Assembly: GCF_037935975.1 (NCBI RefSeq)
Contig: NZ_CP149817.1
Location: 5,022,001 to 5,086,000, forward strand
Reading direction: 5' to 3'
From: Teredinibacter turnerae
GTDB lineage: Bacteria > Pseudomonadota > Gammaproteobacteria > Pseudomonadales > Cellvibrionaceae
DNA length: 64,000 bases
Shown: piece after piece, positions 32,643 to 42,152 of the stretch
Position numbering within the stretch: position 1 is the stretch's first letter
How the letters are laid out: each line of letters opens with the position of its first letter
Translations under genes and position numbers: made by a program
Notes under the pieces: generated by a model
Told to the model about the DNA's origin: nothing
Seen by the model: the letters and a program-made list of their open reading frames with translations, nothing else
Databases searched by the model: none

Positions 32643-33890
32643 TCAGTGCTGCGCGCCGCTTATTCCCGGGGCCGGTGCGCTCGTAGCCGCCTGCTGGGGC
32701 AGACATTTACGCAATACCCAATACCCGGCAATTGCCGATACAAACGACCCGACCAGAATACCGGTGCGCTCATCGAATACCAGCATTGAATCCGGCATGG
32801 GGAATGCCAGGGAACCGATAAACAAGCTCATGGTAAAGCCGATGCCGCATAGCAACGATACCCCGTAAAGCTGGCTGTAACCCATACCCTGAGGGAGTTT
32901 CGCAGCGCCCAGCTTGACCGCCACCCAGGAAAAGAAGAACACCCCAATCTGCTTGCCGAAGAACAGACCCACAGCGATCCCCAAAGGCACAGAATGCAGA
33001 AACGCCTCGGAGCCGGAGCCCAGTAAATCTACCCCAGCATTGGCAAACGCAAATACAGGAAGTACAAAAAAGGCCACTGGCGAGTGTAATTCGTGTTCCA
33101 GGTAGCGCAGAGGCGACTTGATATAGACCTTGCCGAACTCTTTCGCCTTTTCTCGTACCGGCGCTTTAAGGGGAATAAAGAACGCCAGCAGTACCCCCGC
33201 CAGAGTTGCGTGCACGCTCGACTTCAGCAGCGCAACCCACATAATCAAGCCCACCAGGCCATACACCCGGATGCTGGTAACACCGCGCCAGTTCATCACG
33301 CCCAATATCACCAGGCACACCGCAGCAAACCCGAGTGCGGTAAAGGAAATATCGCTGGTATAAAACAGCGCGATTACAATTATCGCGCCCACATCATCGA
33401 AGATCGCGACAGATGTAAGGAAGATCTTTAATGAAACCGGCACCCGCGACCCGAGCAGGCTGAGGATACCCAGGGCGAACGCAATGTCCGTTGCGGCGGG
33501 AATTGCCCAACCATTGATCGCCAGTGGATCGTGCCAGTTAATCGCCGCGTACATGGCGGAGGGTATCGCCATCCCCCCCAGCGCGGCCACCGCAGGCAAC
33601 GCGATGTTGCGCGGGTTGGCAAGCTCGCCTTCCAAAAACTCGCGCTTCAGTTCGAGCCCCACTAGCAGGAAAAAGACTGTCATTAATCCATCGTTGACCC
33701 ACAACAAGAGCGCTTTCTTGATCTCGAACGTACCTATGGCGACTGTGATTGGGGTACTTAGAAGAAGGTCGTAGATGTGGCTAAGAGGGGTATTGGCCAT
33801 AATCATCGCCAGTATGGCGGCAATGATCAGCAAAATGCCGCCAGCAGCCTCGTGGTGAAACCAGCCGGTGAAACGTTCAGACAGTGTCAT
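32643..33890 (-). CDS. nhaA: NhaA Na+/H+ antiporter
   Basis: A 415-residue, roughly 12-helix membrane protein of the NhaA family, which exchanges internal Na+ for external protons. It begins near the membrane with FTGWFHHEAAGGILLIIAAILAMI. It contains the conserved DIAFALGILSLLG and IFDDVGAIIVIALFY segments, which carry the ion-binding aspartates, and the GFTMSLFIG helix. It overlaps the comB-like gene by four bases on the same strand. Sodium handling suits a marine bacterium. Confidence 0.96.
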   Translation of the reverse strand: MTLSERFTGWFHHEAAGGILLIIAAILAMIMANTPLSHIYDLLLSTPITVAIGTFEIKKALLLWVNDGLMTVFFLLVGLELKREFLEGELANPRNIALPAVAALGGMAIPSAMYAAINWHDPLAINGWAIPAATDIAFALGILSLLGSRVPVSLKIFLTSVAIFDDVGAIIVIALFYTSDISFTALGFAAVCLVILGVMNWRGVTSIRVYGLVGLIMWVALLKSSVHATLAGVLLAFFIPLKAPVREKAKEFGKVYIKSPLRYLEHELHSPVAFFVLPVFAFANAGVDLLGSGSEAFLHSVPLGIAVGLFFGKQIGVFFFSWVAVKLGAAKLPQGMGYSQLYGVSLLCGIGFTMSLFIGSLAFPMPDSMLVFDERTGILVGSFVSAIAGYWVLRKCLPQQAATSAPAPGISGAQH

Positions 33891-34591
33891 AAGTCTCCTT
33901 GTGGACTACACATTGTTAATTCGCAGGCACCATCCGGCATGGGGTTCGCCTGCAGCGCGAAATCAAATCGGTCGATATCCAGACAGCACTCAAAGTCGGC
34001 TGCGGGACTCCATGGCTGAGCGTCGTCAAAAAAGCGGGCGGCGTACGGGGACGCGCGCAACTGCTGATACATATCCTGATGTGCGATGGTCTCTCCACGC
34101 AACAACGCCGCGAGGTAATCGGCGCACAGCCAGTCTTCGTCGCTGGCCTCGTTCGCATTCAGTCCCATACGTACCAGTGTAACCTGCGTGGGCTGCAGTG
34201 CCTTAACCGCTTGCACCGTGGCAGCGGCATTGACCAGGGCACCTGTAAACACCCGATCCGCACAAATAGCATTCACCAGACCCTGAGTACCGGCATGGGT
34301 GGTGTGCACCACGGTTTTACCGTGCAAATCGACCTCGCTTATTTCTGAGGGCGAATTGCCAAAATCAAACCCTGGCAAACATTTTCCAAAGCGTTCTCCA
34401 AGTAATACTGTATCCGGCAGCAGGTTACGGTAGGCCAGCGCCTGATCGCTGTCACCTACGGCTAGAATTCGCGCGGCGCCTTGCTGAACGCAATAGCAGG
34501 CGGTGGTAAAAGCGCGAAACACATCGATGACGATCGCGATCCCGGCCGCTTTTTTCGCCCCTGCCACAAAATCGACAAACTCTATCTGCAT
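33887..34591 (-). CDS. ComB family 2-phosphosulfolactate phosphatase-like protein
   Basis: A 234-residue protein with ComB motifs: IVIDVFRAFTTACY near the N terminus, LLGERFGKCLPGFDFGNSPSEI and a later HTTHAGTQGL. Archaeal ComB hydrolyses 2-phospho-3-sulfolactate for coenzyme M synthesis; bacterial homologues occur without that pathway, so the substrate here is uncertain. It is translated just ahead of nhaA (four-base overlap), so they share a transcript. It is divergent from oxyR across about 240 bases. Confidence 0.82.
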   Translation of the reverse strand: MQIEFVDFVAGAKKAAGIAIVIDVFRAFTTACYCVQQGAARILAVGDSDQALAYRNLLPDTVLLGERFGKCLPGFDFGNSPSEISEVDLHGKTVVHTTHAGTQGLVNAICADRVFTGALVNAAATVQAVKALQPTQVTLVRMGLNANEASDEDWLCADYLAALLRGETIAHQDMYQQLRASPYAARFFDDAQPWSPAADFECCLDIDRFDFALQANPMPDGACELTMCSPQGDL

Positions 34592-34835
34592 GATAAAAAC
34601 TCAGTCCTAATGGATAAAAAGAATAACTCAAAGCGCGACACTTTTCCGTCACCGGCCGCGATCAGATCAGATAAAAATTCCCTGCGCCATATTTCCCGGT
34701 TTTGTGAGAATATTCGAATAACATCGATTCATGTGGCGCTGCGTACACAATCTCGAATTCCGTACAAAAGAAGGATTGTCCAATTACACCCCTTAGTGTA
34801 GGGTTATTAAATTACAACAATTAATAGATTTGATC
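34592..34835. promoter_or_regulatory. comB-like/oxyR divergent region
   Basis: About 240 bases between divergent starts, AT-rich toward oxyR. No gene. OxyR usually binds its own upstream region, so an operator is likely, but I could not confirm a full four-repeat OxyR site by eye. Confidence 0.35.
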
Positions 34836-35768
34836 ATGACTTTAACAGAACTGCGTTACATCGTTACCCTGGCACAAGAACAGCACTTTGGGCGCGCAGC
34901 GGATCGCTGTCATGTTTCTCAACCAACTTTGAGTATTGCGGTAAAGAAACTTGAAGAAGAGTTGAATGTATCTATATTTGAGCGCTCAAAAACCCGGGTA
35001 TCGCCTACCCCACTGGGCGACACCATTATTCAGCAAGCGCAAAAAGTGTTGGAAGAAGCGGCTGCAATTAAAGATATTGCAAGCTCAGGAAAAAACCAGC
35101 TCACCAGCCCGTTCCATATTGGCGCTATTTTCACCATCGGGCCCTACCTCTTCCCCCGTTTGATCCCAGAACTACAGCGACAAGCGCCGCAAATGCCACT
35201 CTATGTGGAGGAAAGCTACACTGCCACCCTGCGTCGACGGATTCGCCACGGAGATCTGGACGCCATCGTAATTGCGCTGCCCTTTACCGAGGCGGACGTC
35301 GTGACCCAACCGCTCTATGAAGAGCCGTTCGTGGTACTAATGGGCAAAAATCACCCATTGGCGGGTGCGAAAGCGATACATCCGGATGAGCTGACTCAGT
35401 GTAACGTCTTGTTGTTGGGAGAAGGGCATTGCTTCCGCGACCAGGTGCTGGAAGCCTGCCCAAACTTGAAACCCTCGCTGGATGATCCGCGTGGCAACAT
35501 TCGTACAGCCGCCGAAGGCAGCTCGCTGGAAACGCTAAAATATATGGTGGCCTCGGGACTGGGTGTCACTATTTTGCCGCAGTCCGCTGCGATGATCGGC
35601 CACTATTCCGCCGACGATTTACTCATTAAGCCGTTCGCCGACCCGGTACCCTACCGCACAGTCGCCCTTGCCTGGCGCGCCAGCTTCCCCCGATTGCAGG
35701 CGATTGATGTGATCCGGGAGTCCATCAAGCATTGCAAGGTCGGGGAAAGTTTTCTCACCAAAGCGTAA
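34836..35768 (+). CDS. oxyR: Hydrogen peroxide sensor/regulator OxyR
   Basis: A 310-residue LysR-type regulator. The winged helix-turn-helix covers residues 1-60 (TELRYIVTLAQEQHFGRAA, CHVSQPTLSIAVKKLEEEL). The redox pair lies in GEGHCFRDQVLEAC; counted from the ATG at 34836 these are Cys199 and Cys208, the same positions as the disulfide-forming pair of E. coli OxyR. This places it firmly as OxyR rather than a generic LysR protein. It would induce peroxide defence genes. An upstream TTG at 34830 is less likely as the start. Confidence 0.96.
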   Translation: MTLTELRYIVTLAQEQHFGRAADRCHVSQPTLSIAVKKLEEELNVSIFERSKTRVSPTPLGDTIIQQAQKVLEEAAAIKDIASSGKNQLTSPFHIGAIFTIGPYLFPRLIPELQRQAPQMPLYVEESYTATLRRRIRHGDLDAIVIALPFTEADVVTQPLYEEPFVVLMGKNHPLAGAKAIHPDELTQCNVLLLGEGHCFRDQVLEACPNLKPSLDDPRGNIRTAAEGSSLETLKYMVASGLGVTILPQSAAMIGHYSADDLLIKPFADPVPYRTVALAWRASFPRLQAIDVIRESIKHCKVGESFLTKA

Positions 35769-35795
35769 TTCAGGGTTTTTCGCCAGTTAAGCCCA

Positions 35796-36608
35796 CTAGG
35801 GGTTAACAATGCGATATCCGAGCGATGCCTTCTGGTCGAGCTCCACGTCGGATTCTTTATGCAGGCCATAGCGGTCGCGCTCCAGATCGTAGCGTGGTTG
35901 CGCCAGCGATATAACGAGCTTTTCCATTTCGCCATCTGCGACGTCAAACAGGTTGGCGGGCACGGTATATCCGAGCGCGTCTTTGTCCATATCCCGAGTA
36001 AACTCGCGCTCGCAAGGCGCATCCAGCGGACAAACCGACGCGTCCATGGTCCAGCGGAATTCGAATTCTGCGTCACGATCCAAGGTGCGCCAGCTGACAT
36101 TAAGCGACTCCTCGGTGTGGTCGTAACTCCAGACGTCGTTGTCCGAAACATACAATTCCAAAAAGGTCGGCACATTAAATGTAAGCGTGCGCTCTTTGGC
36201 GTGAAAGAATGAAACCTTCATTTCGCAGTTGTCGTAAGTAGGCGGCACAACCAACTCGTAGTACTCGGGGTCGCCATCATCGTAGACCAGGTTGTCGCCA
36301 ATGAAATATTGCGAGCCGCAATAATCGACCTGCAGCTGATCATCTTCATCGGCAACCACGAATATGCCGAAGTTCGTTTCTTTCAATTCCACGCGCACCC
36401 AGAGCTCCTCAGACCCTGTCGCCGAGATTTGTTCTGCAGCGATATAGCGTGTCTTGTTTTCTTCCGACCGATAGACGAGGTCCACGTGCATCACAAACTG
36501 GTCGTTGTCGTGCCGGTTCTCAATAAACGAGTCCGCGTCCCGCTCATTGCATCCTGCCAAACCCACCACTACCGCCAGAACCACGCCGGCCAGCATTCTG
36601 TTTTCCAT
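35796..36608 (-). CDS. Predicted lipoprotein of unknown function
   Basis: A 270-residue product from the ATG at 36608, with a signal peptide and lipobox (MENRMLAGVVLAVVVGLAGC). An ATG four codons upstream at 36620 is also possible; the longest frame, to 36698, is not credible. The mature protein is very acidic and beta-rich, with paired Cys residues (DYCGSQY, DNCEMK, VCPLDAPCE) that may form disulfides in the periplasm. I recognise no family. It is convergent with oxyR, 27 bases apart. Confidence 0.72.
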   Translation of the reverse strand: MENRMLAGVVLAVVVGLAGCNERDADSFIENRHDNDQFVMHVDLVYRSEENKTRYIAAEQISATGSEELWVRVELKETNFGIFVVADEDDQLQVDYCGSQYFIGDNLVYDDGDPEYYELVVPPTYDNCEMKVSFFHAKERTLTFNVPTFLELYVSDNDVWSYDHTEESLNVSWRTLDRDAEFEFRWTMDASVCPLDAPCEREFTRDMDKDALGYTVPANLFDVADGEMEKLVISLAQPRYDLERDRYGLHKESDVELDQKASLGYRIVNP

Positions 36609-36886
36609 AATTTTTTCCATTGGTTGAGATGATGTCGGTCTGCAACCGCCCCTAAGCGCGCTCGAACCTGTATGACGGGTACCGAGGTGTGAGAACACGC
36701 ATTGGATTCCCCTCGAGTAAGCTGTCGGCTGAGTCGACCTGTGAGTTACCGCCTGTTAGCGATTGGGTTGCTTGAAGCGCATTGTAAGATGAGTGGCATG
36801 TCATGAGTGTTGCGGTTTGTAAAGATCCACCAGGGCAGTGCACAATGTTTGTTAGTATCAAACTCCCAGCCCGAGGAAAAGACGCT

Positions 36887-37555
36887 ATGGACGTTCGCAA
36901 CGCACTAACCAAACGTAAATCCGTGCGCGCTTTTACCAACGAATCTGTATCACGCGAGCAGGTGGAGCGCATCCTCTGCGCCGCTCGCCACGCGCCGTCC
37001 GGTACCAACACCCAGCCTTGGCAGGTGGTTGCCGTCAGCGGCGATGCAAAAACAAAACTTGATGCACAGTTGGAAGCGGCGTTTGACGCGGCTACCGAAG
37101 AAAATATGGACTATATCTACTACCCACTGGAATGGGTCGAGCCCTACAAATCCCGCCGCCGCGCATGCGGCCTGCAAATGTACACCACCCTTCATATCAC
37201 CCGCGAAGACAAAGCCCGCCAACGCGCCCAATGGCGGTTAAATTACTCCGCTTTCGGCGCTCCGGTCGCCCTGTATTTTTTTATTGATCCTGTCATGAAA
37301 ACAGGCTCATTTATGGATTACGGTATGTTTTTACAATCGATCATGCTGGCCGCCGTTGAAGAAGGACTTGCTACCTGCGCTCAGGCAGCGCTCGGGCAGT
37401 ACCCGGACATCGTCAAATCGGCGCTCAACATGCCAGCAGAAACCACCTTACTTTGCGGTATGGCGCTGGGGTACGAAGACATCGACGCAGATGTCAACAG
37501 CTACCGCACCCCCCGTGAACCGGTCGAGGTTTTTACCCAATTTTTTGGCTTTTAA
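36887..37555 (+). CDS. Nitroreductase family flavoprotein
   Basis: A 222-residue FMN-dependent nitroreductase fold protein. It starts MDVRNALTKRKSVRAFTNE, with RKSVRAF as the FMN phosphate-binding motif. It has APSGTNTQPWQVVAVSG near residue 41, and a C-terminal GMALGYED. Members reduce nitro compounds, quinones or enones with NAD(P)H. GAGGAAAA at 36872 fits the ATG at 36887, while the frame start at 36803 has no ribosome site. The beta-lactamase-like gene follows only seven bases later. Confidence 0.9.
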   Translation: MDVRNALTKRKSVRAFTNESVSREQVERILCAARHAPSGTNTQPWQVVAVSGDAKTKLDAQLEAAFDAATEENMDYIYYPLEWVEPYKSRRRACGLQMYTTLHITREDKARQRAQWRLNYSAFGAPVALYFFIDPVMKTGSFMDYGMFLQSIMLAAVEEGLATCAQAALGQYPDIVKSALNMPAETTLLCGMALGYEDIDADVNSYRTPREPVEVFTQFFGF

Positions 37556-37562
37556 TAACGCT

Positions 37563-38693
37563 ATGAAAAACTTTGCCCTGCTTTTAGCACCAATCGTGTT
37601 GCTCACCGCCTGCGGCGGTCAGGGGCAAATGACGCAAACGCCGGCCCTGACGTCGCTGGCCGAGCCTTCACCATCGGCAGAATGCTCTCGCTTAACGTTC
37701 GAGAGTTCTATCGATTCCACCTTGCAATCGATCGTCACCGATGTGAACGATTTCAGTTTTTACGTGGAAGATATCAACGGTGACTTCTATGAGTTCAACC
37801 GGGGTAATTCCACGTTGCAAACGCCTTATGAGTCTGCGTCCACATCCAAGTGGGTGACTGCCGCCGTGATTATGCAATTGGTGGACACCGGCCTGTTAAG
37901 CTTGACTGATACGCCCAATACGTTTCTCAGTCAGGACGAGTGGCCAATGCCCGCGCGCGACCCGCTCAGCGGGCTGACGCTGGCTCAGTTGCTCAGTTTC
38001 ACCTCAGGGCTCAACCGCACGCCCCTATGCACCAATGCGCCCAACTCAGATTTCTTTGCCTGTATCAACAACATTGCCCGCAACAACCGCCTGTTTAACA
38101 GCACCCCAGGAGCGGAGTTTTATTACGGCAGTTCGCACCTGCAGGTTGCAGGCGCGATGGCGATTAAAACGCTGGGCGGCGACGATGCCGATTATGGCTG
38201 GAACGATGTATTTGCCAACTTTAAGAGCCTGACCGGCCTGTTTCCTACATCGACCTATAATCTGCCCTCAGCGGAGAATCCACGCCTGGCTGGCGGCATG
38301 ACCTGGACCGGCGAAGAGTACATCAATTTCATTCGCGCCTTCCGTGACCTGGATTTTTACACCTCGCCAACCATTGTGGACCAGATGACCAGTGACCAGC
38401 TTAACGGCGCGGTAGTGGCAAATTCCCCTGCGCTCGATGGTATCGGCGAAGACTGGCACTATGGGTTTGGCCTGTGGGTCGAGTGTCATCAATCCAGCTT
38501 TAGCGACGCGTGCCTGCCCACAGAGCAGGTTTCAAGCCCTGGGGCCTATGGTGCTTACCCGTTCCTGAATATTGCAGAAGGCTATTTCGGACTGGTTGCC
38601 CGCCAGGGCGAGTTGGGAACCTTCAGCGAAGGTTATGCGATATACGACGCAATACGCGACGATGTAGAAGCCTGGGCCGCCTGCCCAAATTAA
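37563..38693 (+). CDS. Beta-lactamase-fold serine hydrolase, lipoprotein
   Basis: A 376-residue protein with a lipobox-containing signal (LLAPIVLLTACGG). The penicillin-binding/class C beta-lactamase fold is supported by an SxxK motif (SASTSKWVTAA, Ser-Thr-Ser-Lys), a YxS-type motif (FYYGSSHLQVAG) and the LAQLLSFTSGL segment. A clear KTG motif is not seen. Such proteins are often esterases or peptidases rather than antibiotic-resistance enzymes. Several Cys residues suggest disulfides. The start at 37563 is seven bases after the nitroreductase stop, so the genes are probably one operon; the frame from 37356 overlaps it and is not used. Confidence 0.85.
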   Translation: MKNFALLLAPIVLLTACGGQGQMTQTPALTSLAEPSPSAECSRLTFESSIDSTLQSIVTDVNDFSFYVEDINGDFYEFNRGNSTLQTPYESASTSKWVTAAVIMQLVDTGLLSLTDTPNTFLSQDEWPMPARDPLSGLTLAQLLSFTSGLNRTPLCTNAPNSDFFACINNIARNNRLFNSTPGAEFYYGSSHLQVAGAMAIKTLGGDDADYGWNDVFANFKSLTGLFPTSTYNLPSAENPRLAGGMTWTGEEYINFIRAFRDLDFYTSPTIVDQMTSDQLNGAVVANSPALDGIGEDWHYGFGLWVECHQSSFSDACLPTEQVSSPGAYGAYPFLNIAEGYFGLVARQGELGTFSEGYAIYDAIRDDVEAWAACPN

Positions 38694-38825
38694 TTGGCTC
38701 TGCAGCACCTGTGCGTAGAAAGGAAGGTAGAAAAAATCACGCGCGCCGCTTGGTCTGCCAGCCCGCGTGACCTAAACCAGATCCAACGCCGATGTTTGTG
38801 AATGCCCACTCCTGGCGAACATCAA

Positions 38826-39674
38826 TCAGCCGGCGAGTACTCCCGCCTGATAATCCTCGATAGCCTGCTCAATTTCGGCGACCGAATTCATCACGAAAGG
38901 CCCGTGTTGGACGATGGGTTCTCGCAAAGGCTCGCCCGCCAAGATCAGTAAACGCGCTTCTTCCGTGCTGTCGTTAGTCACCTGCAATGCGCCTTCGCCC
39001 GTCATGCGGCTCAGTGTCTGCTGACGCGCTGGCACTTTATCCTCACCAAGCGCAACCGCTCCGTCGTAGGTATACACCAACGATGTCATCGAGCTTTGCA
39101 ACGGCAGCTCAACAACAGACCCCGGCGCCAGATGGATGTCCAGCATCATGGCCTGGGTGTCAGGCACATCGAAGTATCCTTTTACCACGGTATCGCCGAG
39201 TGTAATCTGCCCGGCAATCGCCTTAATAGAAAAATTACCGAATGTGTAAACAGGTATGTCGTCACCAGGAATATCCTGATACTGAGCGGGCTTCATCTTA
39301 TTAGCCGCGGGCAAATTTACCCACAGTTGAAAACCGCGCATCCGACCTTCTGTCTGGCGTGGCATTTCCGAGTGGATAATACCTCGCCCGGCGGTCATCC
39401 ACTGGACATCTGAATCGTTCAGCAGACCGACATTTCCCATATGGTCACGGTGTTCCATTTTGCCCTGCAGCATATAGGTCACCGTTTCAAAGCCACGATG
39501 CGGGTGTGGCGGAAACCCGCCGATGTAATCGCTGGCTACATCTGAACCAAACTCATCCAACATCAGAAATGGGTCGAACCGTTCCGGACGAGCGCCACCA
39601 AACACCCGTAGTAATTTAACGCCGTCGCCGTCGGAAGCCTGCTGTGCTCGAATTTGTTCAACAACCTTGCGCAT
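38826..39674 (-). CDS. Pirin family protein
   Basis: A 282-residue pirin: two cupin domains, the first with the metal-binding pattern FPPHPHRGFETVTYMLQG...HRD and the product-site GRGIIHSEMP, and a C-terminal pirin domain ending with GEPLREPIVQHGPFVMN. Some bacterial pirins have quercetin dioxygenase activity; others modulate partner enzymes. It lies 14 bases after azoR on the same strand, a frequent pairing in proteobacteria, and may act with it in quinone or flavonoid metabolism. Confidence 0.93.
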   Translation of the reverse strand: MRKVVEQIRAQQASDGDGVKLLRVFGGARPERFDPFLMLDEFGSDVASDYIGGFPPHPHRGFETVTYMLQGKMEHRDHMGNVGLLNDSDVQWMTAGRGIIHSEMPRQTEGRMRGFQLWVNLPAANKMKPAQYQDIPGDDIPVYTFGNFSIKAIAGQITLGDTVVKGYFDVPDTQAMMLDIHLAPGSVVELPLQSSMTSLVYTYDGAVALGEDKVPARQQTLSRMTGEGALQVTNDSTEEARLLILAGEPLREPIVQHGPFVMNSVAEIEQAIEDYQAGVLAG

Positions 39675-39688
39675 CGTTCACCTCTCTC

Positions 39689-40279
39689 TTAAGCGATTGT
39701 CAAAGACTCAACGGCAGCAGCGATTGCCGCTTCAGCTTCAGTTAACGTGTTAGCCCGAGCCTCTTCACCCATAGCGAGACCTTCCGCGTAAATAAACTCC
39801 ACGTCGGATATGCCCAAAAAGCCCAAAAATGATTTCAGGTAGGGTGTGTGGGTATCCAGCGGAGTATCGCGGTAAGCGCCGCCGCGAGCCGCCAGCACGA
39901 ATACTTTTTTACCCGATACCAGGCCGACCGGGCCTTCAGAGGTGTACTTGAACGTGGTTCCGGCCCGCGCCAGATGGTCCAGCCAGCTCTTTAACTGCGC
40001 GGGGATGCCGAAGTTGTACATGGGGGCGCCGATCACAATAATGTCTGCAGCCAGCAGCTCTTCAATAAGCTGATTGCTCAGCTCCGCTTTGCCTTCGCCC
40101 ATGGCGGCAAACGTTGCGCCATCAAGGTAGGGTACTGGGTCCTGGCCGAGATCGCGATGAATGATAGAAACGTCAACCAGCTTTTCGCTCAAGGCGTCGG
40201 TCAATGTCTTGCCCAGTGCGCCAGAAACGCTGTTATCACCCAAAATGCTGGAATCTATGTGTAGAACCTGTGTGCTCAT
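39689..40279 (-). CDS. azoR: FMN-dependent NADH-azoreductase AzoR
   Basis: A 196-residue flavodoxin-like azoreductase/quinone reductase. FMN contacts are expected at IDSSILGDNSVS (N terminus), APMYNFGIPAQLKSWLDHLARAGTTF-type segment (read as APMYNFGIPAQLKSWLD then HLARAGTTF) and ARGGAYRD. It performs two-electron reduction of quinones and azo dyes with NADH. The ATG at 40279 follows AGGAGA; the frame to 40360 is an unlikely extension. It is divergent from a LysR gene, which is likely its regulator, and is followed by pirin. Confidence 0.95.
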   Translation of the reverse strand: MSTQVLHIDSSILGDNSVSGALGKTLTDALSEKLVDVSIIHRDLGQDPVPYLDGATFAAMGEGKAELSNQLIEELLAADIIVIGAPMYNFGIPAQLKSWLDHLARAGTTFKYTSEGPVGLVSGKKVFVLAARGGAYRDTPLDTHTPYLKSFLGFLGISDVEFIYAEGLAMGEEARANTLTEAEAAIAAAVESLTIA

Positions 40280-40381
40280 GTGCTTCTCCTGTTCGCATAT
40301 TTGTTTAACTGCACGCATTTTATACCTAATATTTTGATAGAATACACGCATATTTAGCACAAACTGATCGAATTATTAAAT

Positions 40382-41269
40382 ATGAAAACCACTCTGGAGC
40401 AATGGCAAACCTTTAAAACCGTTATCGACGAAGGCTCGTTTGCAAAAGCGGCCGAAGTGCTCAACAAGAGCCAGTCGAGCGTGAGCTACATTATCGCGCG
40501 TCTGCAAGAGCAGTTGCCGGTACCGCCACTGGTACAAAAAGGCCGCAAAGCCGAGCTGACGGAAGCAGGTAAACTCCTATACCGTCACGCCAGTGATCTC
40601 TTAGCGCAAGCGGAGCAGCTGGAAGAAACAGCGAGTCATTTAGCGAAGGGGTGGGAAGCGGAGGTATCAATTGCCGCGGATGCGTTGGTGCCTATAAACA
40701 AAGTCTTTTGCGGCCTGCAGGCGTTCTCGAGTTTCTGCCCCAATACCCGCATCCGCATCATCGAAACCACCTTATCTGGCACCGACGAAGCCCTGCTCAC
40801 CAAACAGGCGGATATCGCACTGTCCGGGCGAGTACCGCCGGGGTTTCTCGCCAAGCCGCTAACCGATGTCAGCATGCTGCCGGTCGCAGGGGCGCAGCAT
40901 CCGCTGGCAAAACTGGACATAGTCACAGAGCAGGATCTCAAGCAGCATCGGCAGATAGTGGTGCGTGATTCCGGCACAAAACGCAGCCAGGATGCAGGCT
41001 GGTTGGAAGCGGAGCAGCGCTGGACAGTCTCCTGGTTTTCCACCAGCATCGAAGCCTTAAAATCCGGTTTAGGGTTCGCGTTTGTCCCCCACCACCGCGC
41101 CCAACCCTATCTCGAAAACGGGGAATTATGCGCATTGCCGCTGGAAGGAGGCGGAACCCGACGGATCCCACTTTATTTAATCGTTGCCGCGCAGAGCTAC
41201 GCCGGCCCTGCGGTAAAAGCTGTAGCAGAGCGACTGCTGGCTGCGTTTAACACAGAACACAAAGTTTGA
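40382..41269 (+). CDS. LysR family transcriptional regulator
   Basis: A 295-residue LysR protein with an N-terminal winged helix-turn-helix (residues about 1-60: WQTFKTVIDEGSFAKAAEVLNKSQSSVSYIIARLQ) and a C-terminal periplasmic-binding-like effector domain. It is divergent from azoR, with about 100 bases between the starts. By the usual LysR rule it regulates azoR-pirin in response to a small, probably quinone-like, molecule; this is inference. It lacks the paired Cys of OxyR. Confidence 0.92.
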   Translation: MKTTLEQWQTFKTVIDEGSFAKAAEVLNKSQSSVSYIIARLQEQLPVPPLVQKGRKAELTEAGKLLYRHASDLLAQAEQLEETASHLAKGWEAEVSIAADALVPINKVFCGLQAFSSFCPNTRIRIIETTLSGTDEALLTKQADIALSGRVPPGFLAKPLTDVSMLPVAGAQHPLAKLDIVTEQDLKQHRQIVVRDSGTKRSQDAGWLEAEQRWTVSWFSTSIEALKSGLGFAFVPHHRAQPYLENGELCALPLEGGGTRRIPLYLIVAAQSYAGPAVKAVAERLLAAFNTEHKV

Positions 41270-41372
41270 GTTTCCAGGCTTTGCGCCAAATTATTAACCC
41301 GGCCCATCGGCGAATGGCGGTGCTTCCCTGCCCCGCCTAATAACTTCGCAATTTTCATTGCCAAGTTAATAG

Positions 41373-41993
41373 TTAAAAATAGACTCGCATAAAAATTAAC
41401 GAGAACGAATTCCACTGAGACACATCGACATCTTCTTTCGCGTCGCGATATGTCTCTGGGGGTTCATCATCATAATAACTAACGTGAACCTCCGTTACAT
41501 CACCGCTCAAGTTTTGATACGTGTACCCAACATCTATACCCAGGTTGACCTTGTCATTGATAGAGTAAAACACACCAATTCGCGGCGAAACCAGGTAGCC
41601 CGAGAGTTTCTCCTCTGAATACAAGGTCTGGTAGTTTTGCTCGATATTCGTCCCATATACGGCGCTTAACTCACCATCACGCTGCAAGTAACCCGCTCGG
41701 ATGCCATACTGCCAGAATAAAGAATCCTGCAGTGCGCGCACTCGCAACACACTGAGGCCAACAGAAAACGATTGATCGTCTGATTTTCTCGACTCGAATA
41801 ATTCATCAGAATTGTAGGATATGGACGCAAAACTTACGTAAGGTTCGTAAATTGTATTTTGCGACCTTATCGGCAGTCGTATCTCAGCACTGTCGTCCGA
41901 CGAAATCCCTGCCGCCAACCCCATGTCCGCGAAAGCGGACCCAGACAAAAACGCCATTAAACCTGCCGCGACCGGCATCATTTTTTTTAACAC
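41373..41993 (-). CDS. Outer-membrane beta-barrel-like protein
   Basis: A 206-residue protein with a signal peptide (MLKKMMPVAAGLMAFLSGSAFA) and alternating amphipathic strands throughout (YVSFASISY, GIRAGYLQRDG, GYLVSPRIGVFYSI, GIDVGYTYQNL). It ends in ...FMRVYF, the terminal Phe typical of BAM-inserted barrels. The size suggests about an eight-strand barrel like the OmpA/OmpW class. No specific function can be assigned. It is transcribed alone, convergent to the LysR gene. Confidence 0.75.
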   Translation of the reverse strand: MLKKMMPVAAGLMAFLSGSAFADMGLAAGISSDDSAEIRLPIRSQNTIYEPYVSFASISYNSDELFESRKSDDQSFSVGLSVLRVRALQDSLFWQYGIRAGYLQRDGELSAVYGTNIEQNYQTLYSEEKLSGYLVSPRIGVFYSINDKVNLGIDVGYTYQNLSGDVTEVHVSYYDDEPPETYRDAKEDVDVSQWNSFSLIFMRVYF

Positions 41994-42152
41994 GCGACTC
42001 TCCTTGATATTTCCTTCCTAATTAGTTAGTCGCGACAAAATACACGGATCTCAAACCTGGCGGAATGCATTATTCACATATTCACGCACTAATTAATGTA
42101 ACAATTTAATCGAGCAAAAAAATTAATTTTGATGATAAATGCGCGAGCAAAT

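Noticed and set aside
37356-37562. Upstream extension of the beta-lactamase-like protein
   Set aside because: It overlaps the nitroreductase gene in another frame, and the lipoprotein signal begins at 37563.
37563-38693. Antibiotic-resistance beta-lactamase
   Set aside because: The fold is shared by esterases and peptidases, the KTG motif is not evident and the context is not a resistance locus.
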